From contig JADHYC010000010.1 in the NCBI GenBank assembly GCA_016782645.1, positions 1 to 49,071 of the forward strand: a DNA stretch of 49,071 nt, written 5' to 3'. The stretch comes from Fidelibacterota bacterium (GTDB taxonomy: Bacteria > Fidelibacterota > UBA2242). The position numbers and the translations under genes were made by a program. This document shows positions 25,036 to 33,507 of this stretch, one piece after another. Each line of letters starts with the position of its first letter. The stretch's first letter is position 1. Under the pieces are notes generated by a model that saw nothing but the letters and a program-made list of their open reading frames with translations, was not told where the DNA came from and did not search any database.

Positions 25036-26244
25036 ATGAATTCCAATTACAAATGCATTGATTGTGGCGCTGAATATTCATCGGATAGGATTATTTACCT
25101 CTGTCCAAAATGTGAGAAAGAGCAAAAACCTGATGAATTTCAGAAAGGTGTTCTTCAAACCAAATTAGATCCGGTCTATCTCAAATCCTTATCCAGAAAA
25201 ACTGGGATTAGTCCCGATGACTTCTCTGTTTATAAAACGACCCATTCAAACGCCTATCCGGTTGGAAATACGCCACTTATTTCGCCTGAAAGTTTGAGAC
25301 AGAAAACTGGGTTTAAACATCTTTATTTTAAAAATGACAGTACAAATCCATCAGGTTCATTGAAGGATAGAGCTTCGAAACTCGTTGCAGCTCAGGCGAT
25401 GCACTTTAAAGAAAAGGTTATTGCACTTGCTTCGACTGGTAATGCTGGTTCTGCAATGGCTTGTGCTGGTGCTGCTTACGGTTTGGATGTTGTACTTTTT
25501 ATACCGGAAAGTGCCCCGAAAGCAAAATTGATTCAATCACTGTTATATGGTGCTAAAGTGATTCCGATTAAAGGCACTTATGATGATGCATTTAAACTTT
25601 CGATAGAATTCACAAATATGTATGGTGGGATAAACCGAAACACTGCCTATAATCCTCTAACAATAGAGGGCAAAAAAACGGTTTCAATTGAAATTTATAA
25701 TCAGTTGAAATGCAACCCTCCTGATATTGTCTATTTACCTGTTGGTGATGGCGTAATATATTCCGGTGTTTACAAAGGATTTACGGATTTACGAGAAGCT
25801 GGACTTATCGAAAATATACCTCAAATTGTAGGTGTTCAATCAGCAGGTAGTAATGCCATATCCAGGGCATTTCACACTGGGGAAATGGAAGTACTCGAAT
25901 CAGTAATCACAATAGCAGACTCTATTTCCGTCGTTTCACCTGCATGTGGTAGAATGGCGGTTGAATATTTAAAGAGTTGCAAAGGTTGGACAACAGAAGT
26001 GACTGATGACGAAATTTCCAAAGCACAATTACAACTTTGCAGTGATTCGGGAATCTTTGTAGAGCCGGCAGCTGCAGCATCGTGGGCTGGATTTTTAAAA
26101 GACAGTGCTAAACTGGATAAAGATAGAACAATTGTTGTTCTTCTAACAGGTATTGGCTTTAAAGATATGAAAGCAGTGGAAAATATTGTGCCAATTCCTG
26201 ATTCAATTAAGCCCGAAATAAAAGAGGTTGAAGAGTTATTTTGA
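25036..26244 (+). CDS. Threonine synthase-like PLP enzyme
   Basis: 402 residues. N-terminal zinc ribbon C7-x2-C10...C23-x2-C26, then a fold type II PLP domain: the lysine is K110 in NPSGSLKDRASK, with a glycine-rich phosphate loop STGNAGSAMACAG soon after. GDGVIYSGVYKGF and PACGRMAVEYL follow. The form matches the thrC-like family with a zinc ribbon. Threonine synthesis is possible, but here no homoserine kinase is near, and in enteric YgeW loci the gene in this place is the PLP enzyme YgeX (2,3-diaminopropionate ammonia-lyase). A lyase on a ring-opening product is therefore an alternative. Confidence 0.88.
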   Translation: MNSNYKCIDCGAEYSSDRIIYLCPKCEKEQKPDEFQKGVLQTKLDPVYLKSLSRKTGISPDDFSVYKTTHSNAYPVGNTPLISPESLRQKTGFKHLYFKNDSTNPSGSLKDRASKLVAAQAMHFKEKVIALASTGNAGSAMACAGAAYGLDVVLFIPESAPKAKLIQSLLYGAKVIPIKGTYDDAFKLSIEFTNMYGGINRNTAYNPLTIEGKKTVSIEIYNQLKCNPPDIVYLPVGDGVIYSGVYKGFTDLREAGLIENIPQIVGVQSAGSNAISRAFHTGEMEVLESVITIADSISVVSPACGRMAVEYLKSCKGWTTEVTDDEISKAQLQLCSDSGIFVEPAAAASWAGFLKDSAKLDKDRTIVVLLTGIGFKDMKAVENIVPIPDSIKPEIKEVEELF

Positions 26245-26828
26245 ATATCGAAGCGATTGTACTTGCAGCAGGCAAGTCCAGCAGGATGACTGGATTTAAA
26301 CAACTACTCCCATTTGGAAATTCTACGATCATTGAGACTATCATAGAAAATGCACTTTCCGTCACAGAAAAGGTGGTTGTTGTTGTAGGATATTATAGCA
26401 ATAGAATAATAAATTTAAAAAATTGGAATGATAGGATTCTGTTCGTAAAAAATCCAAATCCTGAATTTGGAATGTTTTCTTCAGCAAAGGTTGGTGTAAA
26501 AGAAACTACCTCCCCGAGATTTTTCATAGTGTTAGGCGATCAGCCGCAGGTTTCAATGAAAGTCTATAAACAGTTGTTAGAAGTCACTAATGCCGATGTA
26601 GTTTCGCCAAGATATAATAAAACATCTGCTCATCCGGTACTGTTATCAGAAGCCGTAAGAATACGTATTTTGCAAGCAGATGAAAAAGACAGTTCAGTTA
26701 CTTTAAGGACCATTTTATCAGAATTTGAGCATAAATATATAGAAGTAAATGATGAATGGATTTTATGGAATATTAATACCGATGAGCAGTACAGGGAAAT
26801 GTTAAAAAGAATGGATATAGAAAGTTGA
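26241..26828 (+). CDS. MocA/MobA-like nucleotidyltransferase
   Basis: 195 residues with VLAAGKSSRM near the start, KQLLPFGNSTII and FGMFSSAKVG, and FFIVLGDQPQVS in the middle. This is the family of MocA (CTP:molybdopterin cytidylyltransferase) and MobA, which finish the molybdenum cofactor. In hydroxylase loci such as ygfJ/mocA it makes the cytosine dinucleotide form used by xanthine-dehydrogenase-type enzymes. It starts with TTG and overlaps the upstream stop (TTGA), so translation is coupled to the threonine-synthase-like gene. No other cofactor genes (moaA, moeA) are in the window. Confidence 0.87.
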   Translation: MNIEAIVLAAGKSSRMTGFKQLLPFGNSTIIETIIENALSVTEKVVVVVGYYSNRIINLKNWNDRILFVKNPNPEFGMFSSAKVGVKETTSPRFFIVLGDQPQVSMKVYKQLLEVTNADVVSPRYNKTSAHPVLLSEAVRIRILQADEKDSSVTLRTILSEFEHKYIEVNDEWILWNINTDEQYREMLKRMDIES

Positions 26829-26889
26829 TTTTGCCGATTTTCTATTTTTGGATAAATTCTAAACAATAAGGAAATTATTAAGGGTAATT

Positions 26890-27687
26890 ATGGACATTTT
26901 TAAAGAAATCATTGCTATTACGGATTCTGGAACTCCTTGTGTTCTTGTCACAGTTATTAAGACCATAGGTGCTTCACCAGGGAAAAAATCCTTCAAAATG
27001 GTTGTTCTGCCAGATGGGAAAACAATAGGAACAGTTGGAGGAGGCGATGTTGAACGAATGGCTTTGCAAGAAGCGCTTAAAGTCCTGAAGAGTGAAATTC
27101 CTATATTAAAGGAATATGATCTTGATAGACTGAAGATGGAGTGTGGCGGAAGCATTTCACTGTTTTACGATTTCATTCCACCAGAACGCCAATTGCTAAT
27201 TTTCGGTGGAGGACACATAGGGCATGCGCTTTATAGGATTGCAAGGAATGTTTCATTTTATACGAGAGTTTATGACGATAGAGAAAGTTTAAAGTCAAAA
27301 TTTGACGCACTAGATTTTGTTCTCTGCAATTTTGAATGTTTACCACTTGAAAAACTCCCCCAATCTAATGTCTTTGTAGCTATTATGACCTATAATCACA
27401 TTTATGATTATGCAATTTTAAAACAAGTTTTGAAATGTGGGAAATCTTTTAAATATATTGGCTTAATTGGATCAAATAAAAAAGTTGAGGCTGCTTATAA
27501 AAAATTGCTTAAGGAGGGAATTAATATACCTGACAATCTATATGCGCCGATCGGATTGGATATTGGAGCAAAAACCGCTGAAGAGATAGCAGTAGCAATA
27601 ATGGGAGAGATCATCGGCGTAGCAAATAAAAAAGAAGTTGATTCTTTAAGAAAATTAATTACCCGCAAAACACACGAAAAACGCTAA
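26890..27687 (+). CDS. XdhC/CoxI-family maturation protein
   Basis: 265 residues. N-terminal XdhC_CoxI motif GASPGKKSFKMVVLPDGK then GTVGGGDVE (about 30-58); C-terminal Rossmann-type domain LLIFGGGHIGHAL, DLDIGAKTAEEIAVAI near the end. XdhC binds the molybdenum cofactor, protects it and inserts it into the hydroxylase after sulfuration or (in YqeB-type relatives) selenation. The last residues (about KTHEKR) are coded by the repeat at 27674-27728, so the tail is not ancestral. It lies just before the molybdenum subunit gene. Confidence 0.87.
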   Translation: MDIFKEIIAITDSGTPCVLVTVIKTIGASPGKKSFKMVVLPDGKTIGTVGGGDVERMALQEALKVLKSEIPILKEYDLDRLKMECGGSISLFYDFIPPERQLLIFGGGHIGHALYRIARNVSFYTRVYDDRESLKSKFDALDFVLCNFECLPLEKLPQSNVFVAIMTYNHIYDYAILKQVLKCGKSFKYIGLIGSNKKVEAAYKKLLKEGINIPDNLYAPIGLDIGAKTAEEIAVAIMGEIIGVANKKEVDSLRKLITRKTHEKR

Positions 27688-27728
27688 AAGTATTTGTAGA
27701 AAGAATTTATCATTTTAGCGTGTTTCGT
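27674..27728. repeat. Inverted repeat that overlaps the end of the xdhC-like gene
   Basis: Arms ACGAAAAACGCTAAAA (27674-27689) and TTTTAGCGTGTTTCGT (27713-27728) pair at 15 of 16 positions around a 23-base loop. The left arm supplies the last codons and stop of the xdhC-like gene. It recalls the CACGAAA/CGCTAAA repeats scattered between genes of FCB-group bacteria. Confidence 0.65.
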
Positions 27729-27753
27729 GGGAAAAGAGAAAGTTGTTATTTAA

Positions 27754-29985
27754 ATGGGATATGTAGGAAAAAGTGTTTCAAGAGTTGATGCTGCTGACAA
27801 GATTCGGGGTAAAGCGAAGTACATTGACGATTTAACCTTTCCGGATATGTTAGTTGGGATAACCATTCGTTCTACAAGGCAGCGTGCTCGCATTGTTGAC
27901 ATTAAAATACCCGAATTGCCCGAGAATATAGTTACTTTTTCTGCTGATGAAATCCCCGGTGATAATTATGTAGCGCTTTTTAAAGAAGACCAGCCGTTCT
28001 TAGCAAATGGTATTGTACAGTATATAGGTGAGCCTGTACTTTTACTTGCAGGTCCAGATAAAAATATACTCCGTGAAGTTGAAGAGAGAATTGAGATCAA
28101 GTATGAGGATATTCCGGCGATTAATACTATTGAAGAAGCGCTGTCCGGCAAATTCCCTCCAATTTATGGCGATGAAAATATTTACAAAAGATATGGCTAT
28201 GTAAAAGGCGATCCGGATTCCATTTTTAAGGAGAAAGGGAAAAGTAAAAAGTATAAAATATTTAGTGGCACTTATAAAACAGGCTATCAGGAACATGTCT
28301 ATCTGGAAACTCAGGGTGTAATTGCAATGCTGTATGGAAATGGCGTGAAGGTATTAGGTTCTCTGCAATGTCCTTTTTATATCAATAGGGCTTTGGCAAT
28401 TGGATTGGGACTTAAGCCTGACGATGTTGTAATAGAGCAGGTTTGTACAGGGGGCGCATTTGGCGGAAAGGAAGAATTTCCTTCATTAATGGCAGGGCAT
28501 GCTGCGTTTCTTGCATTAAAAACTGGAAAACCGGTTAAGATGATCTATGACCGCCAGGAAGATCTTTTGGTTACTACTAAACGTCATCCCTCAAAAACAA
28601 TCCAAAGAATTGCATTCGATTCTGATAATAGAATTGCAGCTATAGAAACTGATTTCACTCTTGATGGAGGAGCACACAGCACTTTATCAGAAGTAGTATT
28701 AGCACGAGGAGCGCTGGCTGCAACAGGAGTCTATCGCTGTGTGAACTCTAAACTATCAAGTCGGGCGGTCAGTACAAATAATGTTCCCTCCGGGGCTTTC
28801 AGAGGTTTTGGTGCGCCGCAAGCTTTTTTCGCCATTGAACAGTCAATCAACCATTCAGCAAATAAGTTGGGTTTAAATCCTTACAATTTGCGAAAAATAA
28901 ACATATTGAGAAAAGGTGACCGTACAACCACAGGACAGTTACTTAGCGAATCAACCGGCTTGGAGAAGGTCTTGGATGCAGTTGAAAAAGCAGCTGATTT
29001 TAGAAAGAAATATGAATCTTATAAAAATAAAAAAACCGATGATAAACCGTTAAAAGGGATAGGTATTTCCTCATTTTTCCACGGAATCGGATTTACAGGC
29101 AAGGGAGAAGAAATAATAAAAGCGACAGCTGCGGTTGAATATTCTGTAAAGGATGGTGCCGTCATCAAAATCAGCACAGTGGAAATGGGGCAGGGAATGA
29201 GTACAGTTATAAGGCAAATTGGAGCGGATTCTTTACAGCTTCCGATTTCTGAAATTCATATCTCTGCACCCGATACTTCAAGAGTTCCCAATTCAGGTCC
29301 AACAGTTGCATCAAGAACAACAACAATTGTGGGTGGATTGGTATATCAGTGCTGTATGGAATTGAGAGAAAAAGTCAACGCAAAAGAATTTTCCAGTGAT
29401 TTTTCTTCTTCGGCGAAAGAGAATTTGGATGAGGAAGAAGTTATTTCATCTACGAAAAGTTATAAAGTTCCGAAGGATGTTCACTGGGATAACGATAATT
29501 TTATTGGAAGTGCATATCCTGCTTATTCGTGGGCAGCGGTAGTTGTAGAGGTCGAAGTTGATCCGATAACTTTCGAGGTTTCTGTAGAGAAGATCACAGC
29601 AGCAAATGACATTGGTAAAGCCATTAATCCGGTTTTAGTAGAAGGGCAGATAGAAGGCGGTTCACTTCAGGGGTTAGGTTATGCTTCGACGGAGGTGATG
29701 ACGATAACTAATGGTAAAATTAATAATCATAGCTTAACTGATTATATAATTCCAACATCGCTTGATACTCCGGAGATTGATTCAATTATCATTGAAGAAA
29801 GTTACTCACGCGGACCTTTTGGAGCGAAGGGTGTTGGTGAACAGCCGCTGGTTGGAGTTCCACCAGCTTATGTGGGAGCAGTGGAAAATGCACTTGGCGT
29901 GGAATTTTTTGAGATTCCGCTGACTCCGGAGAAAATCTATCTTAAATTAAAAAACGCTAACCGCAGAGTTCGCAGAGAATGCTGA
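27754..29985 (+). CDS. Molybdenum hydroxylase large subunit (XdhA/XdhD-type)
   Basis: 743 residues, the molybdopterin-binding subunit of a xanthine-dehydrogenase-type hydroxylase that adds oxygen from water to an N-heterocycle. Landmarks: VGKSVSRVDAADKIRGKAKY at the start, GGAFGGKEEFPS (about 231-242), SGAFRGFGAPQAFFAIEQ, EMGQGMSTVIRQIGADSL, and GAKGVGEQP with the catalytic Glu at about 696. The FeS and FAD parts are separate genes here, as in clostridial enzymes (XdhD of E. coli is FeS-fused). The last residues (NRRVRREC) are coded by a repeat. Whether selenium is used cannot be told from this subunit. Likely substrate: purine or related. Confidence 0.92.
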   Translation: MGYVGKSVSRVDAADKIRGKAKYIDDLTFPDMLVGITIRSTRQRARIVDIKIPELPENIVTFSADEIPGDNYVALFKEDQPFLANGIVQYIGEPVLLLAGPDKNILREVEERIEIKYEDIPAINTIEEALSGKFPPIYGDENIYKRYGYVKGDPDSIFKEKGKSKKYKIFSGTYKTGYQEHVYLETQGVIAMLYGNGVKVLGSLQCPFYINRALAIGLGLKPDDVVIEQVCTGGAFGGKEEFPSLMAGHAAFLALKTGKPVKMIYDRQEDLLVTTKRHPSKTIQRIAFDSDNRIAAIETDFTLDGGAHSTLSEVVLARGALAATGVYRCVNSKLSSRAVSTNNVPSGAFRGFGAPQAFFAIEQSINHSANKLGLNPYNLRKINILRKGDRTTTGQLLSESTGLEKVLDAVEKAADFRKKYESYKNKKTDDKPLKGIGISSFFHGIGFTGKGEEIIKATAAVEYSVKDGAVIKISTVEMGQGMSTVIRQIGADSLQLPISEIHISAPDTSRVPNSGPTVASRTTTIVGGLVYQCCMELREKVNAKEFSSDFSSSAKENLDEEEVISSTKSYKVPKDVHWDNDNFIGSAYPAYSWAAVVVEVEVDPITFEVSVEKITAANDIGKAINPVLVEGQIEGGSLQGLGYASTEVMTITNGKINNHSLTDYIIPTSLDTPEIDSIIIEESYSRGPFGAKGVGEQPLVGVPPAYVGAVENALGVEFFEIPLTPEKIYLKLKNANRRVRREC

Positions 29986-30110
29986 GAATATAGACAAGTC
30001 TCTACAATAATTAGGATTAGCATTCTTTATAGACAACAAAAATATGAGCGTTTTCCCAAACATTTTTTTAATTTTCTCTCTCTGCGGTCTCAGCGTCCTC
30101 TGCGGTAAGA
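29953..30110. repeat. Inverted repeat of CGCAGAG type between large and small subunits
   Basis: Left part 29953-29987 (with ACCGCAGAG at 29960-29968, CGCAGAGA, GCTGAG) is the reverse complement, in changed order, of parts of 30075-30110 (CTCAGC, CTCTGCGGT at 30098-30106, TCTCTGCG). The left arm codes for the last eight or so residues of the large subunit. The AT-rich middle (29991-30070) has no gene. It is like the CTCTGCG repeats of many FCB genomes. Confidence 0.6.
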
Positions 30111-30124
30111 AAAGTGAGGAAGTT

Positions 30125-30562
30125 TTGAAGATTATAGTTAATGGAATTGAATATCTTCCAACCGTTTCCCCAACAATGAGGTTGCTTGATTATCTAAGAA
30201 AAGAATTAAAACTAACCGGTACAAAAGAGGGCTGTGGCGAAGGCGAATGTGGTGCGTGCTCTGTTCTTATAGATGGCAAATTAGTTAACTCGTGCATGGT
30301 CTTATTGGGGCAGGTTGATGGAAAAGAGATAACGACAATTGAAGGTGTGAACGATTCTACATTGTTCAAAGCATTTGAAGAAACAGGGGCGGTGCAGTGC
30401 GGATTTTGCACGCCGGGAATGATTATGGCGGCAATTGCTCTGTTAAGAAAAAATCCAAATCCATCTGTTTATGAAATTAAAGAAGCAATTTCCGGAAATC
30501 TCTGCCGCTGTACAGGGTATAAGAAAATTGTGGAGGCAATTGAGAGAGTAAAACGTAAGTAG
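30125..30562 (+). CDS. Molybdenum hydroxylase [2Fe-2S] small subunit
   Basis: 145 residues, passing electrons from the molybdenum site to FAD. Two clusters: plant-type ferredoxin CGEGECGACSVLIDGKLVNSC and the helical cluster QCGFCTPGM...LCRCTGY. A longer frame from 30044 would add 27 residues read from the CTCTGCG repeat; the TTG at 30125, four bases behind GAGGA and right before the normal KIIVNG start, is chosen. Sequence of the repeat therefore ends just before the ribosome site. Confidence 0.92.
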   Translation: MKIIVNGIEYLPTVSPTMRLLDYLRKELKLTGTKEGCGEGECGACSVLIDGKLVNSCMVLLGQVDGKEITTIEGVNDSTLFKAFEETGAVQCGFCTPGMIMAAIALLRKNPNPSVYEIKEAISGNLCRCTGYKKIVEAIERVKRK

Positions 30563-30583
30563 TAATGAGTAATGAGTGATTAT
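30555..30583 (+). repeat. AGTAATGAGT-type repeat, left flank of S23 gene
   Basis: A short repeat AGTAATGAGTAATGAGTG that overlaps the stop codon of the small subunit gene. Its reverse form returns on the other side of the S23 gene at 30997-31045. Together they frame the S23 gene as an inverted pair. Confidence 0.6.
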
Positions 30584-30617
30584 TGAAAGGAAAATGTAAA
30601 AAAATAAGTAGAGAAAA

Positions 30618-30977
30618 GTGAAGTTAAGAGGTCATAAAGATTTAGAAGTTTGGAAAATAAGTGTGGATTTGGCGGTAGATATTTATAAGATGACTAAAAA
30701 TTTTCCAAAAGAGGAAACGTATGGATTAATTTCTCAGATGAGAAGATCGGCGGTATCAATTCCCAGTAATATTGCAGAAGGTGCTGCTCGAAAACATAAA
30801 AAAGAGTTTATTCAATTCCTTTATATTGGACTTGGTTCATTATCTGAAGCTGAAACCCAGATAATTCTTGCAGAAAGGCTTGGATACATAAGTGATACTT
30901 CAGAACTCTATGAAAAGATTTCATCTATTAAAAAGATGTTAAACAGATTAATTGCTCACCTTGAGAATAAGAAATGA
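30618..30977 (+). CDS. S23-type four-helix-bundle protein (23S rRNA intervening sequence family)
   Basis: 119 residues with the family marks: FPKEETYGLISQMRRSAVSI, then SIPSNIAEGAAR (about 48-59) and a terminal helix AHLENKK. GTG start. The family occurs inside 23S rRNA intervening sequences and as orphan genes between unrelated genes, often flanked by short repeats. It splits the FeS and FAD subunits of the hydroxylase. Its function is unknown; it has no obvious tie to purine breakdown, so I take it as a passenger. Confidence 0.88.
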   Translation: MKLRGHKDLEVWKISVDLAVDIYKMTKNFPKEETYGLISQMRRSAVSIPSNIAEGAARKHKKEFIQFLYIGLGSLSEAETQIILAERLGYISDTSELYEKISSIKKMLNRLIAHLENKK

Positions 30978-30996
30978 ATTATGATGTCGAACACTC

Positions 30997-31045
30997 TTTA
31001 CTCCTTACTTATTACTTATCACTTTTTACTCCTTACTTATTACTT
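30997..31045 (-). repeat. Duplicated ACTCCTTACTTATTACTT repeat, right flank of S23 gene
   Basis: A 21-base unit (TTTACTCCTTACTTATTACTT) occurs twice exactly, at 30997-31017 and 31025-31045. Read on the minus strand it resembles the AGTAATGAGTAA repeat at 30555-30583, so the S23 gene lies between inverted, low-complexity arms. Confidence 0.65.
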
Positions 31046-31086
31046 GCTTTCCTTAAAGTGCAAAATTCCGATTGGGAGTGATAAAA

Positions 31087-31899
31087 GTGTGGTATGAATC
31101 TTTAGCTTTTGAGAATCCGAAAACTGTACAAGAAGCATTAGAGTGTCTGGCAACTGATGGTGCGGAAGTCATTGCCGGAGGTACGGATAAACTCGTTCAG
31201 CTAAGAGAAAAGAAAAAAAGTATTAAAAAAATAGTCAATATCGGAGATATAAAATCTCTTAAAAAGATAAAAAAAAATGGTAATACTCTGACAATTGGGG
31301 CATGTATAACATATTCGGAGTTTCTTGAACTTGCTTCTGAAAATTTACCTCTATTGACAGATGCTGTGAAGCAAATCGCTTCTCCTTCAATACGAAATAT
31401 TGCTACTTTTGGGGGAAATATTGTAAACGCATCTCCAGCTGGTGATACTTTGCCGGTATTATATGCTTTTGATGCGGAACAGCTTTTAGAGTCATTGCAT
31501 GGTAAAAGAGTTGTAAAAATAAATGATTTTATTACAGGTCCAGGAGAAACAATATTGAACAATGGTGAACTGCTCACCGAAATTCGAATAAACATTCCGT
31601 CATTCACTTATTACTATCGAAAATTCGGTCCGCGCAAAGCATTAGCACTTTCGAAAGTCTCTTTTTGCGGAGTTCACCTGACTGATTCCGATGAAATCCG
31701 ACTGGCTTATGGCGCAGTGGGTCCTGCTGTTATAAGGGCTTATGAAGCAGAGGAATTGTATAAAAAAGGTCAAAAAGATAAAATCCCCGATTTGATAGAA
31801 AAATTAGTTCAGCCTATAAATGATCAGCGTTCTACTGCGGAGTACCGGAGATATCTGTGTGTGGAGATGACGAGGGAGTTTTTAAAAAAGATTCAATAG
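31087..31899 (+). CDS. Molybdenum hydroxylase FAD-binding subunit
   Basis: 270 residues. FAD is held by the loop VIAGGTDKLVQL near the start and by TFGGNIVNASPAGDTLP in the middle (about 117-133), the two signatures of the XdhB/CoxM/YgfM family. The ending (RSTAEYRRYLCVEMTREFL) is typical too. GTG at 31087 is behind GGGAG at 8 bases, so it is preferred to TTG at 31072. The separate Mo, FeS and FAD genes in the order Mo, FeS, FAD make a full three-subunit enzyme; NAD(P)H or YgfK is the likely electron partner. Confidence 0.91.
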   Translation: MWYESLAFENPKTVQEALECLATDGAEVIAGGTDKLVQLREKKKSIKKIVNIGDIKSLKKIKKNGNTLTIGACITYSEFLELASENLPLLTDAVKQIASPSIRNIATFGGNIVNASPAGDTLPVLYAFDAEQLLESLHGKRVVKINDFITGPGETILNNGELLTEIRINIPSFTYYYRKFGPRKALALSKVSFCGVHLTDSDEIRLAYGAVGPAVIRAYEAEELYKKGQKDKIPDLIEKLVQPINDQRSTAEYRRYLCVEMTREFLKKIQ

Positions 31900-32068
31900 T
31901 ATAGGATAAGAGCTAATATAACTTCTTTCTCTAAAATTTTACCTTTTTTAAGCGTACACATGTGTTATAATTCCAAAAGCAGACAGTTTTGTCTATTAAT
32001 GGAAATTTAATTTTTAAAATTCTATCAAGTAGGTTCTATTTTAAGCAAACAATTATGATATAGATCTT

Positions 32069-33460
32069 TTACTCTAGCAGATATTTACTTTTATACTCTG
32101 GTATCTCAACACTCCATCCAAATTTCGATCTGATTCTATCTGCTAATGCTCTGGATTGATCAGATTCGCCATGGACTATAAAAACTTTCCTGGGTGGAGA
32201 GTTGAAGTTGGAAAGCCAGGCAAGCGCTTCATTGTAATCAGCATGAGCAGAAAAACCGCTGATTTTTTCTACTTTTGCATTGATAGGTACATAACGTCCG
32301 TGAATTTTTACATTTTCGGCACTGTTAAGAATTGTTCTGCCGCGTGTTCCTTCAGCTTGATAGCCGATAAATAGAACGGTGTTTTTCGGACTTGGAAGTC
32401 TATGAAACAGATGATGCAAAATCCGTCCGCCGGTTACCATTCCACTTGCTGAAATAATAATGGCTTTACTCTTTATATTATTCAGAGCCATTGATTGTTC
32501 TCGCGTGCGAGCGAATTGAAGTTTTGCTGTTTTTAGTATATCCCTGCCGCTAAGGGCTATTACTTTTGATTCTAAATCGTGATCTTTTTTGTTTTTCTCG
32601 AAGATTTTGGTTGCATTAATAGCCATAGGGCTGTCTACGTAAACAGATATTTTGGGAATAGCGTTCTCCTCTTCAAGTTCTCGTATTGTGAAGAGCAATT
32701 CCTGGGTACGACCTACGGCAAAAGAAGGAATTATAAGGACACCGCCTCTTTCTACACTTTCATTTATCACTGTGGCAAGTTCACTTTTAGTATCTTTATC
32801 GCCATGAAGCCGATCGCCGTATGTTGATTCGATGACAAGATAATCAGTGCTAAAAACAGTATGAGGATCTCGAAGAATCGGCTGTGCCGGTCTTCCTAAG
32901 TCGCCTGAAAAAAGAACCCTTCTTCTTTCTCCATTTACTTCGATTCGAAGATCAACAAAAGCTGAACCAAGTATGTGTCCTGCATCTTTAAAAGTTAATT
33001 CGATATCAGATGAAAGAGATATTGTTTTTCCATAGGGTATGGGTGTGAATAAACTCAAGGCATCTTTGGCGTCATTAATTGTGTATAGAGGCAGTGCTGG
33101 CGAATGTTTAGTGAATTTCATTTTATTAGCATATTTAGCATCTTCTTCTTGCAGATGTGCTGAGTCAGGCAGCATTACTGAACAGAGATCAGATGTTGCA
33201 GTAGTAGAATATACAGGGCCGTAGAAGCCATTTTTCACAAGGCGAGGAAGATAACCGGTATGATCAATGTGAGCGTGAGTTAGAATAGCTGCATCGATTT
33301 CTGAGGGTAAAATAGGAAAAGGATCCCAGTTCCTCAGTCTTAATTTCTTTAATCCTTGAAACAGGCCGCAATCAATTAAATATTTTTTATTTCCTGTTTC
33401 AAGAAGGAATCGTGATCCTGTTACCGTTCCAGTTGCACCAAAGAATGAGAGATTTACCAT
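32069..33460 (-). CDS. Metallo-beta-lactamase fold RNase (beta-CASP family)
   Basis: 463 residues of the beta-CASP group (CPSF73/YsH1-like, also bacterial archaeal-type RNases). The metal motif H62-A-H64-I-D66-H67 is in THAHIDH, and later GDLGRPAQPIL, ESTYGDRLHGD (beta-CASP entry), and near the end SGFSAHADYNE with the closing histidines. Long helical beta-CASP insertion is present. It likely cuts RNA; some members work in ribosome or stress metabolism. It points left and is 47 bases from the NlpC/P60-like gene end. Confidence 0.9.
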   Translation of the reverse strand: MVNLSFFGATGTVTGSRFLLETGNKKYLIDCGLFQGLKKLRLRNWDPFPILPSEIDAAILTHAHIDHTGYLPRLVKNGFYGPVYSTTATSDLCSVMLPDSAHLQEEDAKYANKMKFTKHSPALPLYTINDAKDALSLFTPIPYGKTISLSSDIELTFKDAGHILGSAFVDLRIEVNGERRRVLFSGDLGRPAQPILRDPHTVFSTDYLVIESTYGDRLHGDKDTKSELATVINESVERGGVLIIPSFAVGRTQELLFTIRELEEENAIPKISVYVDSPMAINATKIFEKNKKDHDLESKVIALSGRDILKTAKLQFARTREQSMALNNIKSKAIIISASGMVTGGRILHHLFHRLPSPKNTVLFIGYQAEGTRGRTILNSAENVKIHGRYVPINAKVEKISGFSAHADYNEALAWLSNFNSPPRKVFIVHGESDQSRALADRIRSKFGWSVEIPEYKSKYLLE

Positions 33461-33507
33461 GATAGCTCCATGTATATTTGATTATTATTCTTTTGGTTAG
33501 ATGGATT

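Noticed and set aside
30044..30124. Start of the [2Fe-2S] subunit at ATG 30044
   Set aside because: The first 27 residues are read from the CTCTGCG repeat and are unlike the family; TTG at 30125 has a ribosome site and begins the normal domain.
15125..31899. Selenocysteine-containing hydroxylase
   Set aside because: All hydroxylase frames are full without an internal TGA; selenium in these enzymes is a cofactor ligand and cannot be told from this DNA.
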